Positions 36,659-49,594 of a DNA stretch of 64,000 nt are shown in pieces. This stretch comes from Cronobacter dublinensis subsp. dublinensis LMG 23823 (lineage in GTDB: Bacteria; Pseudomonadota; Gammaproteobacteria; Enterobacterales; Enterobacteriaceae). The notes beneath the pieces were generated by a model. The model had not been told where the DNA came from. It made no database searches and worked only from the letters and a program-made list of their open reading frames with translations. Each line of letters starts with the position of its first letter. The stretch's first letter is position 1. The translations under genes and the position numbers were made by a program. The stretch lies in assembly GCF_001277235.1 (NCBI RefSeq), contig NZ_CP012266.1, forward strand, positions 868,001-932,000, read 5' to 3'.

Positions 36659-38377
36659 TTAACGCTTCACGTTGGCGACCAGGTAATCCAGGATGTCGCC
36701 GGTTTTGATCATCTTCTTCTCGCCGTCGCGACGGTATTTGTATTCAATCTCGTCGTTGTCGAGGTTGCGATCGCCGATAACGACCGTGTGCGGAATACCG
36801 ATGAGTTCCATGTCGGCGAACATGACGCCCGGACGCTCTTTACGGTCATCCATCAGCACGTCGATGCCTTTGGCGCGAAGCTCAGCGTAGAGTTTCTCGG
36901 CAAGCTCCTGCACGCGGAAGGATTTGTGCATGTTCATCGGCAGAATAGCGACCTGGAACGGCGCGATAGCGTCCGGCCAGACGATGCCGCGATCGTCATG
37001 GTTCTGCTCGATAGCCGCAGCCACCACGCGCGTCACGCCGATGCCGTAGCAGCCCATGGTCAGGATCTGGTTGCGGCCATCTTCGCCCTGAACGGACGCT
37101 TTCAGCGCGTCGGAGTATTTGGTGCCCAGCTGGAAGATGTGACCCACTTCGATGCCGCGCTTGATGAGTAACGTACCCTGGCCGTCCGGGCTCGGATCGC
37201 CGGCCACGACGTTACGGATATCGGCCACTTCTGGCGTCGCGATATCACGATCCCAGTTGATGCCGAAATAGTGTTTGCCGTCGATGTTGGCGCCTGCGGC
37301 GAAATCGCTCATGGCGGCAACGCTGCGGTCGATAATCACCGGAACCGGCATGTTCACCGGGCCAAGAGAGCCAGGCCCCGCGTTGACTACCGCGCGGATT
37401 TCCGCTTCGGTCGCGAACGTCAGCGGGCTTGCCACCTGCGCCAGTTTCTCTGCTTTCACGTCGTTCAGTTCGTGATCGCCGCGCACCAGCAGGGCGACCA
37501 GCGGATATTCACTGCCTTCGGCGGCTTTAACCAGCAGCGTTTTCACGGTTTTCTCGACCGGCAGGTTGAATTGCTCGACCAGCTCGGCGATGGTTTTCGC
37601 GTTCGGCGTGTCAACCAGCGTCATCTCCTGGTTTGCGGCGGCGCGCGGGGTTGCCGGCGCAACGGCTTCGGCAAATTCAATGTTCGCGGCGTAGTCGGAC
37701 GTGTCGGAGAAGACGATATCGTCTTCGCCGCTCTGCGCCAGCACCTGGAACTCATGAGACGCGCTGCCGCCAATCGAGCCGGTATCGGCCTGTACCGGAC
37801 GGAAATCGAGACCCATACGGCTGAAGATTTTGCTGTAGGCCTCATACATCGCGTCGTACGTCTGCTGCAGCGATTCCTGGGAGGTATGGAAAGAGTAAGC
37901 GTCTTTCATCAGGAACTCGCGCGAGCGCATCACGCCGAAACGCGGGCGCACTTCGTCGCGGAATTTGGTCTGGATCTGGAAGAAGTTGAGCGGCAGTTGC
38001 TTATAAGAGCTCAGCTCGTTGCGGATCAGATCGGTGATGACTTCTTCATGCGTCGGGCCGAGAACGAACGCGCGATCGCCGCGATCGACAAAACGCAGCA
38101 GCTCCGGACCGTACTGCTCCCAGCGGCCGCTCTCCTGCCACAGCTCAGCTGGCTGAACCACTGGCATCGACACCTCGATAGCACCGGCGTTGTTCATCTC
38201 TTCACGCACGATGTTTTCGACTTTTTTCAGGACGCGCAGACCGGTCGGCAGCCAGGTGTATAACCCGGAGGCCAGTTTGCGGATCATCCCGGCGCGCAGC
38301 ATCAGCTGGTGGCTGATAACCTCCGCGTCGGCAGGTGTCTCCTTCAGAGTGGAGAGCAGATATTGGCTAGTACGCAT
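36659..38377 (-). CDS. proS: Prolyl-tRNA synthetase
   Basis: ProS charges tRNA-Pro. It is a class II synthetase of the bacterial type with an editing domain: 572 residues as in E. coli. Catalytic motifs include GPTHEEVITDL (motif 2 region) and the C-terminal GCYGIGVTRVVAAAIEQ (motif 3). The inserted YbaK-like domain between about 225 and 405 removes mischarged alanine. E. coli yaeF, which lies between nlpE and proS there, is absent. Confidence 0.98.
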   Translation of the reverse strand: MRTSQYLLSTLKETPADAEVISHQLMLRAGMIRKLASGLYTWLPTGLRVLKKVENIVREEMNNAGAIEVSMPVVQPAELWQESGRWEQYGPELLRFVDRGDRAFVLGPTHEEVITDLIRNELSSYKQLPLNFFQIQTKFRDEVRPRFGVMRSREFLMKDAYSFHTSQESLQQTYDAMYEAYSKIFSRMGLDFRPVQADTGSIGGSASHEFQVLAQSGEDDIVFSDTSDYAANIEFAEAVAPATPRAAANQEMTLVDTPNAKTIAELVEQFNLPVEKTVKTLLVKAAEGSEYPLVALLVRGDHELNDVKAEKLAQVASPLTFATEAEIRAVVNAGPGSLGPVNMPVPVIIDRSVAAMSDFAAGANIDGKHYFGINWDRDIATPEVADIRNVVAGDPSPDGQGTLLIKRGIEVGHIFQLGTKYSDALKASVQGEDGRNQILTMGCYGIGVTRVVAAAIEQNHDDRGIVWPDAIAPFQVAILPMNMHKSFRVQELAEKLYAELRAKGIDVLMDDRKERPGVMFADMELIGIPHTVVIGDRNLDNDEIEYKYRRDGEKKMIKTGDILDYLVANVKR

Positions 38378-38487
38378 GTTGTTACGGTTCCGTTTGAACG
38401 TGTGAATTCAGGCATGCTAAAGCCTGACACAAAAAAGTGGTTTAGTGTACCAGTGAGAAAGGGCGGCCAAAAGAGAGGCTCAAGAAA

Positions 38488-39195
38488 TTAACGCGGCTCC
38501 AGCGCGTAGACCTCAAAGCCCTGCGGCGTGACGCGCCAGCGGACGTTGAAATCGAGCAGCCAGACGGCGTAGCTTTTACCGGTTTCTTCTTCTTTACGGT
38601 AGGCCGGACGCGGGTCCTGTGACAAGACCTCGACGATAAAGCGTTTCAGCATCGGATAGCGTTTCTCAAGGTCCGTTAACGCGTGCGTTATCTCATCGGT
38701 AAAGGTGACCGGAACGGCAGCGTCCGGCGCCTGCTGGGCATAGCCTGCGCGCGCGTCGGGCTGCGCTTCGGCGAATGGCAGGTAAGGCTTGATATCCACG
38801 ACCGGCGTGCCGTCCACCAGATCCAGTCCACCAAGCGTCAGGATGACATGTTCTTTCTCGGTGCGGATGCCCTGAAGCTCGACCAGCGACATGCCGATGG
38901 GATTGGGCCGGAAGGTAGAACGTGTCGCGAAAACGCCCATGCGGGCATTGCCGCCAAGGCGCGGGGGACGCACGGTAGGACGCCAGCCGCCTTCCATCGT
39001 CTGATGAAAGACAAACAGGATCCAGATATGGCTAAACCCTTCCAGCCCGCGCACCGCGTCGGGCTGATTATAGGGCGCTATCAGATGCAGCTCGCCGCGC
39101 GCGCTGTTGACAAGGCCCGGCTGGCGCGGCACGGCGAATTTTTCTTTGTAAGGCGAGCGAATGACGCCGATTTGCTCAAATGCAAATCCGGTCAT
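38488..39195 (-). CDS. trmO: tRNA (adenine(37)-N6)-methyltransferase TrmO
   Basis: TrmO (YaeB, TsaA) methylates t6A37 of tRNA-Thr(GGU) with S-adenosylmethionine, using an eight-stranded beta-barrel fold. The 235 residues equal the E. coli length. Conserved segments IGVIRSPYKEKFAVPRQPG and FATRSTFRPNPIGMS are clear, and DPRPAYRK marks the C-terminal domain. The middle (about 110-180) is the most diverged part. Its ATG overlaps the rcsF stop by four bases, so the two are probably translated from one message. Confidence 0.95.
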   Translation of the reverse strand: MTGFAFEQIGVIRSPYKEKFAVPRQPGLVNSARGELHLIAPYNQPDAVRGLEGFSHIWILFVFHQTMEGGWRPTVRPPRLGGNARMGVFATRSTFRPNPIGMSLVELQGIRTEKEHVILTLGGLDLVDGTPVVDIKPYLPFAEAQPDARAGYAQQAPDAAVPVTFTDEITHALTDLEKRYPMLKRFIVEVLSQDPRPAYRKEEETGKSYAVWLLDFNVRWRVTPQGFEVYALEPR

Positions 39196-39596
39196 TTGGT
39201 CGGAACGCTAAGGGCCGAGCCTACGCAGACGGCCTGGCGGTAGCAGCCCGGCGTGCCGCTAGTAACTTCACAGCTGTGCAGCAGAACGGCGTTCGCTTTC
39301 ATTTTCGAGGCGTTGATTTGCAGGCGCTTGCGGGCCGTCGGGATGTTCGGCGGAGAGTCCTGGTTAGTGGCCTGGCAGGATTCGCCGCTCACTTCGCCTA
39401 AATCGCGGAAGGGTTTGCCCACCAGATCTTCTGCATTGGTATAGATTTTCACCGGAGCAGGGCGTACCGTTTTCGGGCGGACAGGCTCGGATTTTTGCGG
39501 CGACGCGGTGCTTTGAACAGGTTCTACAGGGGATCTGCTTAGCACGGAACAGCCGCTCAGGATGAATGCTAAAAGACAGATCGGTAAAGCACGCAT
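39192..39596 (-). CDS. rcsF: Outer membrane lipoprotein RcsF
   Basis: RcsF senses envelope damage and activates the Rcs phosphorelay through IgaA. The lipobox ILSGC puts the lipidated Cys at residue 16. A Pro-rich linker (22-48) threads through outer-membrane proteins. C74, C109, C118 and C124 are all at the E. coli positions and form the two disulfides. The 134 residues equal the E. coli length. It works with BamA, also encoded in this window. Confidence 0.97.
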   Translation of the reverse strand: MRALPICLLAFILSGCSVLSRSPVEPVQSTASPQKSEPVRPKTVRPAPVKIYTNAEDLVGKPFRDLGEVSGESCQATNQDSPPNIPTARKRLQINASKMKANAVLLHSCEVTSGTPGCYRQAVCVGSALSVPTK

Positions 39597-39649
39597 AATA
39601 ATTCCTCGTCGGTGATAAAAACGTGGCTTATTGAATCAGGAGCTTGCAG

Positions 39650-39676
39650 AAATAACAAGACGGGCTTAAGCCCGTC
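39650..39676 (-). terminator. Terminator of metNIQ
   Basis: GACGGGC (39659-39665) pairs with GCCCGTC (39670-39676) around TTAA. The minus-strand tail TTGTTATT follows. It lies just after metQ. Confidence 0.82.
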
Positions 39677-39708
39677 CTGACATTATTAGCGAAGATAACC
39701 AAACTGGC

Positions 39709-40524
39709 TTACCAGCCTTTAACGGCGCCACCGTTAAACACTTTGTTCGCGGCGGCGTTGACTTCATCAGATTGATAAGCCTGCACGAATTTCTTCACGT
39801 TTTCCGCGTCTTTGTTATCTTCGCGGGTCACGATCATGTTCACGTACGGCGAGTCTTTGTCTTCTACGAAGATGCCGTCTTTAGCCGGCGTCAGGTTGAT
39901 CTGGCTGGCGTAGGTGGTGTTGATAACCGCCAGCGCAATCTGATCGTCATCCAGCGAGCGCGGCAGCTGCGGCGCTTCCAGCTCGACGATCTTCAGGTTT
40001 TTCGGGTTTTCGGTGATATCCAGCACGGTCGGCAGCAGGCCGATATCATCTTTAAGCTTAATCAGCCCCACTTTCTGCAGCAGCAGCAGGGAACGGCCGA
40101 GGTTCGTCGGATCGTTCGGCACGGCAACCTGCGCGCCTGGCTGTAAGTCTTCCAGTGATTTGATTTTGCGGGAGTAACCGGCAATCGGGTAAACGAAGGT
40201 GTTACCGACGGAAACCAGCTTATAGCCGCGGTCTTTGATTTGCTGATCCAGATACGGTTTGTGCTGGAAGGCGTTGGCGTCAATGTCACCTTTGCTCAGC
40301 GCTTCGTTCGGCAGTACGTAGTCGTTAAACGTGACCAGTTCGACGTCCAGACCATATTTCTCTTTCGCTACTTTCTTCGCGACTTCAGCGACCTGCTGTT
40401 CCGCACCCACAATCACGCCCACTTTAATATGGTTCGGATCTTTTTCTTCCTGACCGCAACCTGCCAGAGCCAGCGTGCCGAGCAGGGCGCCTACTGCCGC
40501 AAAGGTTTTAAACTTGAAAGACAT
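39709..40524 (-). CDS. metQ: D/L-methionine ABC importer, substrate-binding lipoprotein
   Basis: MetQ is the membrane-anchored binding protein of the MetNIQ methionine importer. I start at ATG 40524 (MSFKFKTFAAVG), giving 271 residues as in E. coli, with AAGGA nine bases upstream; ATG 40530 would add Met-Val. The lipobox LAGC places the lipidated Cys at 23. The NLPA-family segments GVIVGAEQQVAEVA and the C-terminal VFNGGAVKGW are intact. It is the last gene of the metNIQ operon. Confidence 0.97.
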   Translation of the reverse strand: MSFKFKTFAAVGALLGTLALAGCGQEEKDPNHIKVGVIVGAEQQVAEVAKKVAKEKYGLDVELVTFNDYVLPNEALSKGDIDANAFQHKPYLDQQIKDRGYKLVSVGNTFVYPIAGYSRKIKSLEDLQPGAQVAVPNDPTNLGRSLLLLQKVGLIKLKDDIGLLPTVLDITENPKNLKIVELEAPQLPRSLDDDQIALAVINTTYASQINLTPAKDGIFVEDKDSPYVNMIVTREDNKDAENVKKFVQAYQSDEVNAAANKVFNGGAVKGW

Positions 40525-40566
40525 AACCATTCCTTAACTGAAAAGTATTTGATGTTGTGTGTAACG

Positions 40567-41220
40567 TTACTTGTGAGTGACAGCCCGGACGATGCGATCG
40601 CCTGAGAATTGAATTAAATACACCAGTACTACCAGTAATACTAATACGGTGTTCATCACGGTTGCGTTATAACCGATGTAACCGTACTGATAACCAATTT
40701 GCCCAAGACCGCCTGCGCCGACCGCGCCGCCCATGGCGGAATAGCCCACCAGGGTGATCAGCGTAATAGTAGCGGCGTTAACAAGACCCGGCAGCGCTTC
40801 TGGCAGCAGTACCTTACGAACGATTTGCATCGGCGTGGCACCCATGGCGCGCGAGGCTTCGATAAGACCTGACGGGATCTCCAGCAGGGCGTTTTCGACC
40901 ATACGGGCGATAAACGGCGCGGCGCCGACCGTCAGCGGCACGATAGCGGCCTGCAGGCCAATCGAGGTGCCGACAATGACGCGGGTGAACGGGATCATCC
41001 ATACCAGTAAGATAATGAAAGGAATGGAGCGGAAGATATTCACCAGCGCGGAGAGGACGCGATAGAGCTTCGCGTTTTCGATAATCTGCCCCGGACGCGT
41101 GACATATAAAAGTACGCCGACCGGCAGACCAATGACGAAACCGAAAAAGCCGGAGACAAAGGTCATCGCGAGCGTCTCCCAGACGCCTCGCACCAGTAAC
41201 CCCATCATTGCTTCAGACAT
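40567..41220 (-). CDS. metI: D/L-methionine ABC importer, permease
   Basis: MetI is the inner-membrane permease, with five or so hydrophobic segments and the coupling loop EASRAMGATPMQIVRKVLLP near residue 120 that contacts MetN. The 217 residues equal the E. coli length and are nearly identical. Its start overlaps the metN stop by eight bases, so the two subunits are translationally coupled. metQ follows after 42 bases. Confidence 0.98.
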   Translation of the reverse strand: MSEAMMGLLVRGVWETLAMTFVSGFFGFVIGLPVGVLLYVTRPGQIIENAKLYRVLSALVNIFRSIPFIILLVWMIPFTRVIVGTSIGLQAAIVPLTVGAAPFIARMVENALLEIPSGLIEASRAMGATPMQIVRKVLLPEALPGLVNAATITLITLVGYSAMGGAVGAGGLGQIGYQYGYIGYNATVMNTVLVLLVVLVYLIQFSGDRIVRAVTHK

Positions 41221-42244
41221 AACCCAGAACCTCTACTTTTACATGATGTTGTTGCAGGTAAGCGATGGCCGCTTGCGTTTCTTCCTGTGTGCCGTGCATT
41301 TCCGTCAGCATGATGCCGAACTTGACGCCGCCGGCGTAATCCATCTGCGCGCTGATAATATTGTTATTAACGTTATAGCGACGCGCTGTTTCTGAAAGGA
41401 GCGGAGCATCGACAGACTGACCGGTGAATTCAAGGCGCAGCAGCGGCACGCGGCCTTCGCTGGACTGCGCGTCAAGACGCTGGGCGTAATCTTCCGGAAT
41501 ATCAAGATGTAGCGTGGACTGAATAAACTGCTGAGCCAGCGGCGTCTTCGGATGGGAAAACACTTCGCTGACGCTGTCCTGCTCAATGAGCTCGCCATTG
41601 CTGATAACCGCGACGCAATCGCAGATGCGCTTCACCACGTCCATTTCATGAGTGATGAGCAGAATCGTCAGGCCCAGACGACGGTTAATGTCTTTTAACA
41701 GTTCCAGTATGGAGCGGGTGGTGGCGGGGTCGAGCGCGCTGGTGGCTTCATCGCAAAGCAGTACTTTCGGGTTGCTTGCCAGCGCACGGGCGATCGCTAC
41801 GCGCTGTTTCTGACCGCCGGAGAGGTTTGCCGGATACGCATCCTGCTTTTCACTTAGGCCAACTAGATCCAACAGCTCGGTGACGCGACGCTTAATTTCG
41901 TCGCGCGGCGTGTTGTCGAGCTCCAGCGGGAGCGCGATGTTGCCAAAAACAGTGCGCGAAGCCAGCAGATTAAAATGCTGGAAAATCATGCCAATCTGGC
42001 GACGGGCTTTGGTGAGCTCAGATTCGGAAAGGGCGGTCAGTTCCTGGCCGCCGACCAGCACGCTGCCCTCGGTCGGGCGTTCAAGCAGATTGACGCAGCG
42101 AATAAGCGTGCTTTTACCGGCGCCGGAGGCGCCAATCACGCCATAAATCTGCCCGGCCGGGACATGCAGGCTGACATTATTCAGTGCCTGGATGGTGCGA
42201 TTTCCCTGCTGGAATACTTTGGTGATATTGGACAGTTTGATCAT
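41213..42244 (-). CDS. metN: D/L-methionine ABC importer, ATPase
   Basis: MetN drives the importer. Walker A GASGAGKST is at 38-46, the signature LSGGQKQRVA near 140, and Walker B LLCDEATSALD near 160. A C-terminal NIL/ACT domain (about 265-343) binds methionine and gives trans-inhibition. The 343 residues equal the E. coli length. It is first in the operon and is preceded by MetJ boxes, so methionine excess should shut the operon down. Confidence 0.98.
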   Translation of the reverse strand: MIKLSNITKVFQQGNRTIQALNNVSLHVPAGQIYGVIGASGAGKSTLIRCVNLLERPTEGSVLVGGQELTALSESELTKARRQIGMIFQHFNLLASRTVFGNIALPLELDNTPRDEIKRRVTELLDLVGLSEKQDAYPANLSGGQKQRVAIARALASNPKVLLCDEATSALDPATTRSILELLKDINRRLGLTILLITHEMDVVKRICDCVAVISNGELIEQDSVSEVFSHPKTPLAQQFIQSTLHLDIPEDYAQRLDAQSSEGRVPLLRLEFTGQSVDAPLLSETARRYNVNNNIISAQMDYAGGVKFGIMLTEMHGTQEETQAAIAYLQQHHVKVEVLGYV

Positions 42245-42321
42245 CTGGTTATTTATTATCTTATAGGAGTTAGCCGTGGCATTTTGTTCTGCCTGATACG
42301 GGTGGTGTCCGTAAACAGGAT

Positions 42322-42345
42322 GGATGTTAAGGCATCCAGACGTCT
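42322..42345 (-). promoter_or_regulatory. MetJ operator (tandem met boxes) upstream of metN
   Basis: A perfect AGACGTCT (42338-42345) is followed on the minus strand by two degenerate 8-mers, GGATGCCT and TAACATCC. This is the usual tandem met-box array bound by MetJ with S-adenosylmethionine. It lies 77 bases or more from the metN ATG, between the divergent metN and gmhB. Confidence 0.85.
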
Positions 42346-42433
42346 AAATCAATCTGACGGCTGCAATGAGCGCTTTCTCCGTCCAGGAATCATGCGATAC
42401 TAGGCGGCATTATTTAAGGCAGGAGTTTTTCAG

Positions 42434-42994
42434 GTGGCTAAATCTGTACCGGCAATTTTTCTCGACCGTGACGGCACGATTAATATCGATCACGGTTATG
42501 TGCACGAAATCGATCGGTTTGAATTCATTGATGGCGTTATCGAGGCGATGCGTGAGCTTAAAGCAATGGGCTTTGCGCTGGTGCTGGTGACGAATCAGTC
42601 TGGCATCGCGCGCGGGAAATTCACGGAAGCGCAGTTCGAACAGCTGACGGAGTGGATGGACTGGTCGCTGGCCGACCGCGGTGTCGATCTCGACGGTATC
42701 TATTATTGCCCGCATCACCCGGAAGGTGCGGTGGAAGAGTTCCGCCAGAACTGCGATTGCCGCAAGCCGCAGCCAGGCATGCTGATCTCCGCCCGCGATT
42801 TTCTGCACATTGATATGGCTGCTTCTTATATGGTGGGCGATAAATTAGAAGATATGCAGGCGGCAGCAGCGGCAGGCGTCGGGACAAAAGTTCTGGTGCG
42901 CACCGGCAAACCTGTGACGCCTGAGGCAGAAGCGGCAGCGGATTGGGTGTTAAATAGTCTGTCTGCACTGCCGGATGCCATCAAAAAGCGCTAA
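42434..42994 (+). CDS. gmhB: D-glycero-D-manno-heptose 1,7-bisphosphate 7-phosphatase
   Basis: GmhB dephosphorylates heptose bisphosphate in ADP-heptose synthesis for the LPS inner core. It is a HAD phosphatase with D11 and D13 in FLDRDGTIN, and a zinc loop with Cys and His in YYCPHHPEG and NCDCRKP. It has 186 residues against 191, the C-terminal tail being shorter. Translation starts at GTG behind AGGAG. gmhA, an earlier step of the same pathway, is at 60542. Confidence 0.97.
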   Translation: MAKSVPAIFLDRDGTINIDHGYVHEIDRFEFIDGVIEAMRELKAMGFALVLVTNQSGIARGKFTEAQFEQLTEWMDWSLADRGVDLDGIYYCPHHPEGAVEEFRQNCDCRKPQPGMLISARDFLHIDMAASYMVGDKLEDMQAAAAAGVGTKVLVRTGKPVTPEAEAAADWVLNSLSALPDAIKKR

Positions 42995-43026
42995 AAACGA
43001 GCGTAATGTTGAAAAGGTGAGCGGTT

Positions 43027-43077
43027 GTGATTTTTTTTAAGTTTTCCGCTTGCCATTACGACGTGGCTCCCTATAAT
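43027..43077 (+). promoter_or_regulatory. rRNA operon promoter P1 with UP element
   Basis: TTGCCA (43050-43055) and TATAAT (43072-43077) are 16 bases apart, the spacing typical of rrn P1 promoters. The discriminator GCGCCTCC follows. The AT-rich stretch 43027-43046 is the likely UP element. Growth-rate and stringent control are expected from family knowledge. Confidence 0.9.
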
Positions 43078-43158
43078 GCGCCTCCATCGACACGGCGCTG
43101 ATGAGAAACATCACACAGCGACGGTAAGTCGGAAAGAGAAAAACCCTGAAATTAAGGG

Positions 43159-43186
43159 TTGACTCTGAAAGAGGAAAGCGTAATAT
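43159..43186 (+). promoter_or_regulatory. rRNA operon promoter P2
   Basis: TTGACT (43159-43164) and TAATAT (43181-43186) are separated by 16 bases. The sequence context closely matches E. coli rrn P2 and lies about 110 bases after P1. Confidence 0.88.
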
Positions 43187-43226
43187 ACGCCACCTCGCGA
43201 CAGCAGGCTGAAAGCCGCGTCGCACC

Positions 43227-43238
43227 GCTCTTTAACAA
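43227..43238 (+). promoter_or_regulatory. boxA antitermination site in the rRNA leader
   Basis: GCTCTTTAACAA matches the boxA element that loads the Nus factors and SuhB complex for rRNA antitermination. A second copy lies in the 16S-23S spacer. Confidence 0.9.
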
Positions 43239-43374
43239 TTTATCAGACAATCTGTGTGGGCACTCGGGGCACTGATATCTTAACGTCTTCGGACGATAAA
43301 TGATTATCAAGTCTCAAGTGAACAACAGTTAATTCATTACGAACTAACAGTTTAATTCTTTGAGCATCAAACTT

Positions 43375-44917
<1,543 letters not shown>

Positions 44918-45089
44918 CCTGCAAGATACAACCTCGTAGTGCTCACACAGATTGTCTGATAGAAAAGTAACGAGCAAGGCGCCACGCGTAGGGGGTGCGG
45001 TGACAAATAACATTGTCGCTCGATTTTCTCAAGAAAATCTCACCTTTACGTGAAATTAGCGAATCGGCGATTCGCAATGCAAATTTCAC

Positions 45090-45164
45090 GTCCCCTTCGT
45101 CTAGCGGTTAGGACTCCGCCCTTTCACGGCGGCAACAGGGGTTCGAATCCCCTAGGGGACGCCA
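45090..45164 (+). tRNA. tRNA-Glu (anticodon TTC)
   Basis: The 75 bases fold as a cloverleaf: acceptor GTCCCCT/AGGGGAC, anticodon stem CCGCC/GGCGG with anticodon TTC at 45123-45125, T loop TTCGAAT and encoded CCA. The D arm (TCTAGCGGTTAGGA) is one base shorter than in the E. coli tRNA-Glu I recall. It sits in the 16S-23S spacer, where E. coli rrnH has tRNA-Ile and tRNA-Ala. Confidence 0.97.
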
Positions 45165-45237
45165 CTTGCTGGGTGTGGGTGAAAGACACAACCAACCGAT
45201 ATCTCAAAACTGACTGTTAAGTCACGTTTGAGGTATT

Positions 45238-45250
45238 TGCTCTTTAACAA
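45238..45250 (+). promoter_or_regulatory. Spacer boxA before 23S
   Basis: TGCTCTTTAACAA repeats the leader boxA, as is usual before the 23S gene in enteric rRNA operons. Confidence 0.85.
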
Positions 45251-45366
45251 TCCGGAACAAGCTGAAAATTGAAACAGACACGCTGCTGCATTCTTCCGTA
45301 AATAAGGAATGCGCGGTGTGTCAGAGTCTCTCAAACTCGCAGCACGAAGACTTCTTCGGGTTGTGA

Positions 45367-48270
<2,904 letters not shown>

Positions 48271-48358
48271 ACAACGCCAAAGAAGTCTGGCGTGTTGAGA
48301 GACAATTCAGCTTGTGACGGATAAACGTTCATGGCGTAAGCGGTGGACGGACAGAATT

Positions 48359-48478
48359 TGCCTGGCGGCTGTAGCGCGGTGGTCCCACCTGACCCCATGC
48401 CGAACTCAGAAGTGAAACGCCGTAGCGCCGATGGTAGTGTGGGGCCTCCCCATGCGAGAGTAGGGAACTGCCAGGCAT
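48359..48478 (+). rRNA. rrf: 5S ribosomal RNA
   Basis: The 120 bases from TGCCTGGCGGCTGTAGCGCG to AACTGCCAGGCAT match enteric 5S, with complementary ends TGCCTGGC/GCCAGGCA. It lies 88 bases after 23S. Confidence 0.99.
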
Positions 48479-48530
48479 CAAATTAAGCAGTAAGCCGGAA
48501 CAATAATCCGGTGGTGTGAAGAAATTCGGT

Positions 48531-48607
48531 GGAGCGGTAGTTCAGTCGGTTAGAATACCTGCCTGTCACGCAGGGGGTCGCGGGTTCGAGTCCCGTCCGT
48601 TCCGCCA
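48531..48607 (+). tRNA. aspU: tRNA-Asp (anticodon GTC), distal gene of the rRNA operon
   Basis: The 77 bases include CCA. The anticodon stem CCTGC/GCAGG carries GTC at 48565-48567. It is identical to the tRNA-Asp at 56822. Its place after 5S corresponds to aspU of E. coli rrnH. Confidence 0.98.
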
Positions 48608-48617
48608 CTTATTATGA

Positions 48618-48647
48618 AGCCCTGAACAAATGCTCAGGGTTTTTTTT
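48618..48647 (+). terminator. Terminator of the rRNA operon
   Basis: CCCTGA (48620-48625) pairs with TCAGGG (48634-48639), followed by eight T (48640-48647). Confidence 0.92.
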
Positions 48648-48760
48648 CGTCTCAACTTTCTTAATTGCGAATTTCGCAAAAAACTCCTGCTGTTATTGTT
48701 CTTTTTCAAGCGTTTCATTCCTTTCATACTTCTCTCCTGCTTTTAAAAGAGAGGTAAGAC

Positions 48761-49564
48761 ATGACAGTTCCTGCATTTGGTTTAGGCACGTTTCGGCTGA
48801 AAGATGATGTGGTTATCGCATCGGTAAAAGATGCGCTGACTTTAGGCTACCGCGCAATTGATACCGCGCAGATTTATGGCAATGAAGCTGCAATCGGCCA
48901 GGCCATTGACGAGAGCGGGGTTACGCGCGAAGCGCTATATATCACCACTAAAATCTGGACAGAAAATCTTAGCAAGGATCGCCTGATCCCAAGCCTGCAG
49001 GAAAGCCTGAAAAAGCTGCGGACCGATTATGTCGATCTGACACTGATCCACTGGCCTTCACCGGGTAATGCCGTGAGCGTAGCGGAGTCGCTGCACGCGC
49101 TGCTTGACGCCAAAGCGCAGGGGCTGACGCGTGAAATCGGCATATCTAACTTCACGGTAGCGCTGATGCAGGAAGCCATTGATGCCATTGGTGCCGATCA
49201 GATTGCCACCAACCAGATTGAGCTGTCTCCTTATCTGCAAAACCGAAAGGTTACCGAATGGGCGCAAAAGCACGGTATTCATATTACGTCTTATATGACG
49301 CTAGCCTATGGCAACGCGCTGAAGGATGAGGTTATTGGCCAGATTGCGCAGAAACATCAGGCTACCCCCGCACAGGTCATTCTCAGCTGGGCGATGGCGC
49401 AAGGATACGCGGTGATCCCGTCATCAACGAAGCGCGAAAACCTGCAAAGTAATCTCGGCGCATTAGCGTTGAAGCTCGACAATGACGATATGGCGGCGAT
49501 CGCCGCGCTCGATCGTCACGATCGTCTGGTCAGCCCTGATGGACTGGCTCCGGCATGGGATTGA
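48761..49564 (+). CDS. dkgB: Aldo-keto reductase DkgB
   Basis: DkgB (YafB) reduces 2,5-diketo-D-gluconate and methylglyoxal with NADPH. The aldo-keto reductase tetrad is present: D34 and Y39 (AIDTAQIYGNE), K64 (TTKIW) and H97 (LIHWPS). The NADPH site VIPSSTKRENL is near the C-terminus. The 267 residues equal the E. coli length. AGAGG precedes the ATG. The gene follows the rRNA operon terminator, as in E. coli. Confidence 0.96.
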   Translation: MTVPAFGLGTFRLKDDVVIASVKDALTLGYRAIDTAQIYGNEAAIGQAIDESGVTREALYITTKIWTENLSKDRLIPSLQESLKKLRTDYVDLTLIHWPSPGNAVSVAESLHALLDAKAQGLTREIGISNFTVALMQEAIDAIGADQIATNQIELSPYLQNRKVTEWAQKHGIHITSYMTLAYGNALKDEVIGQIAQKHQATPAQVILSWAMAQGYAVIPSSTKRENLQSNLGALALKLDNDDMAAIAALDRHDRLVSPDGLAPAWD

Positions 49565-49568
49565 CACT

Positions 49569-49594
49569 ATAGCCCCTTCGGGGGCTATTTTTTT
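49569..49594 (+). terminator. Terminator of dkgB, overlapping the end of yafC
   Basis: ATAGCCCC (49569-49576) pairs with GGGGCTAT (49581-49588) around TTCG, with seven T (49588-49594). The yafC stop codon lies in the right arm and its last codons in the T run. Confidence 0.92.
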
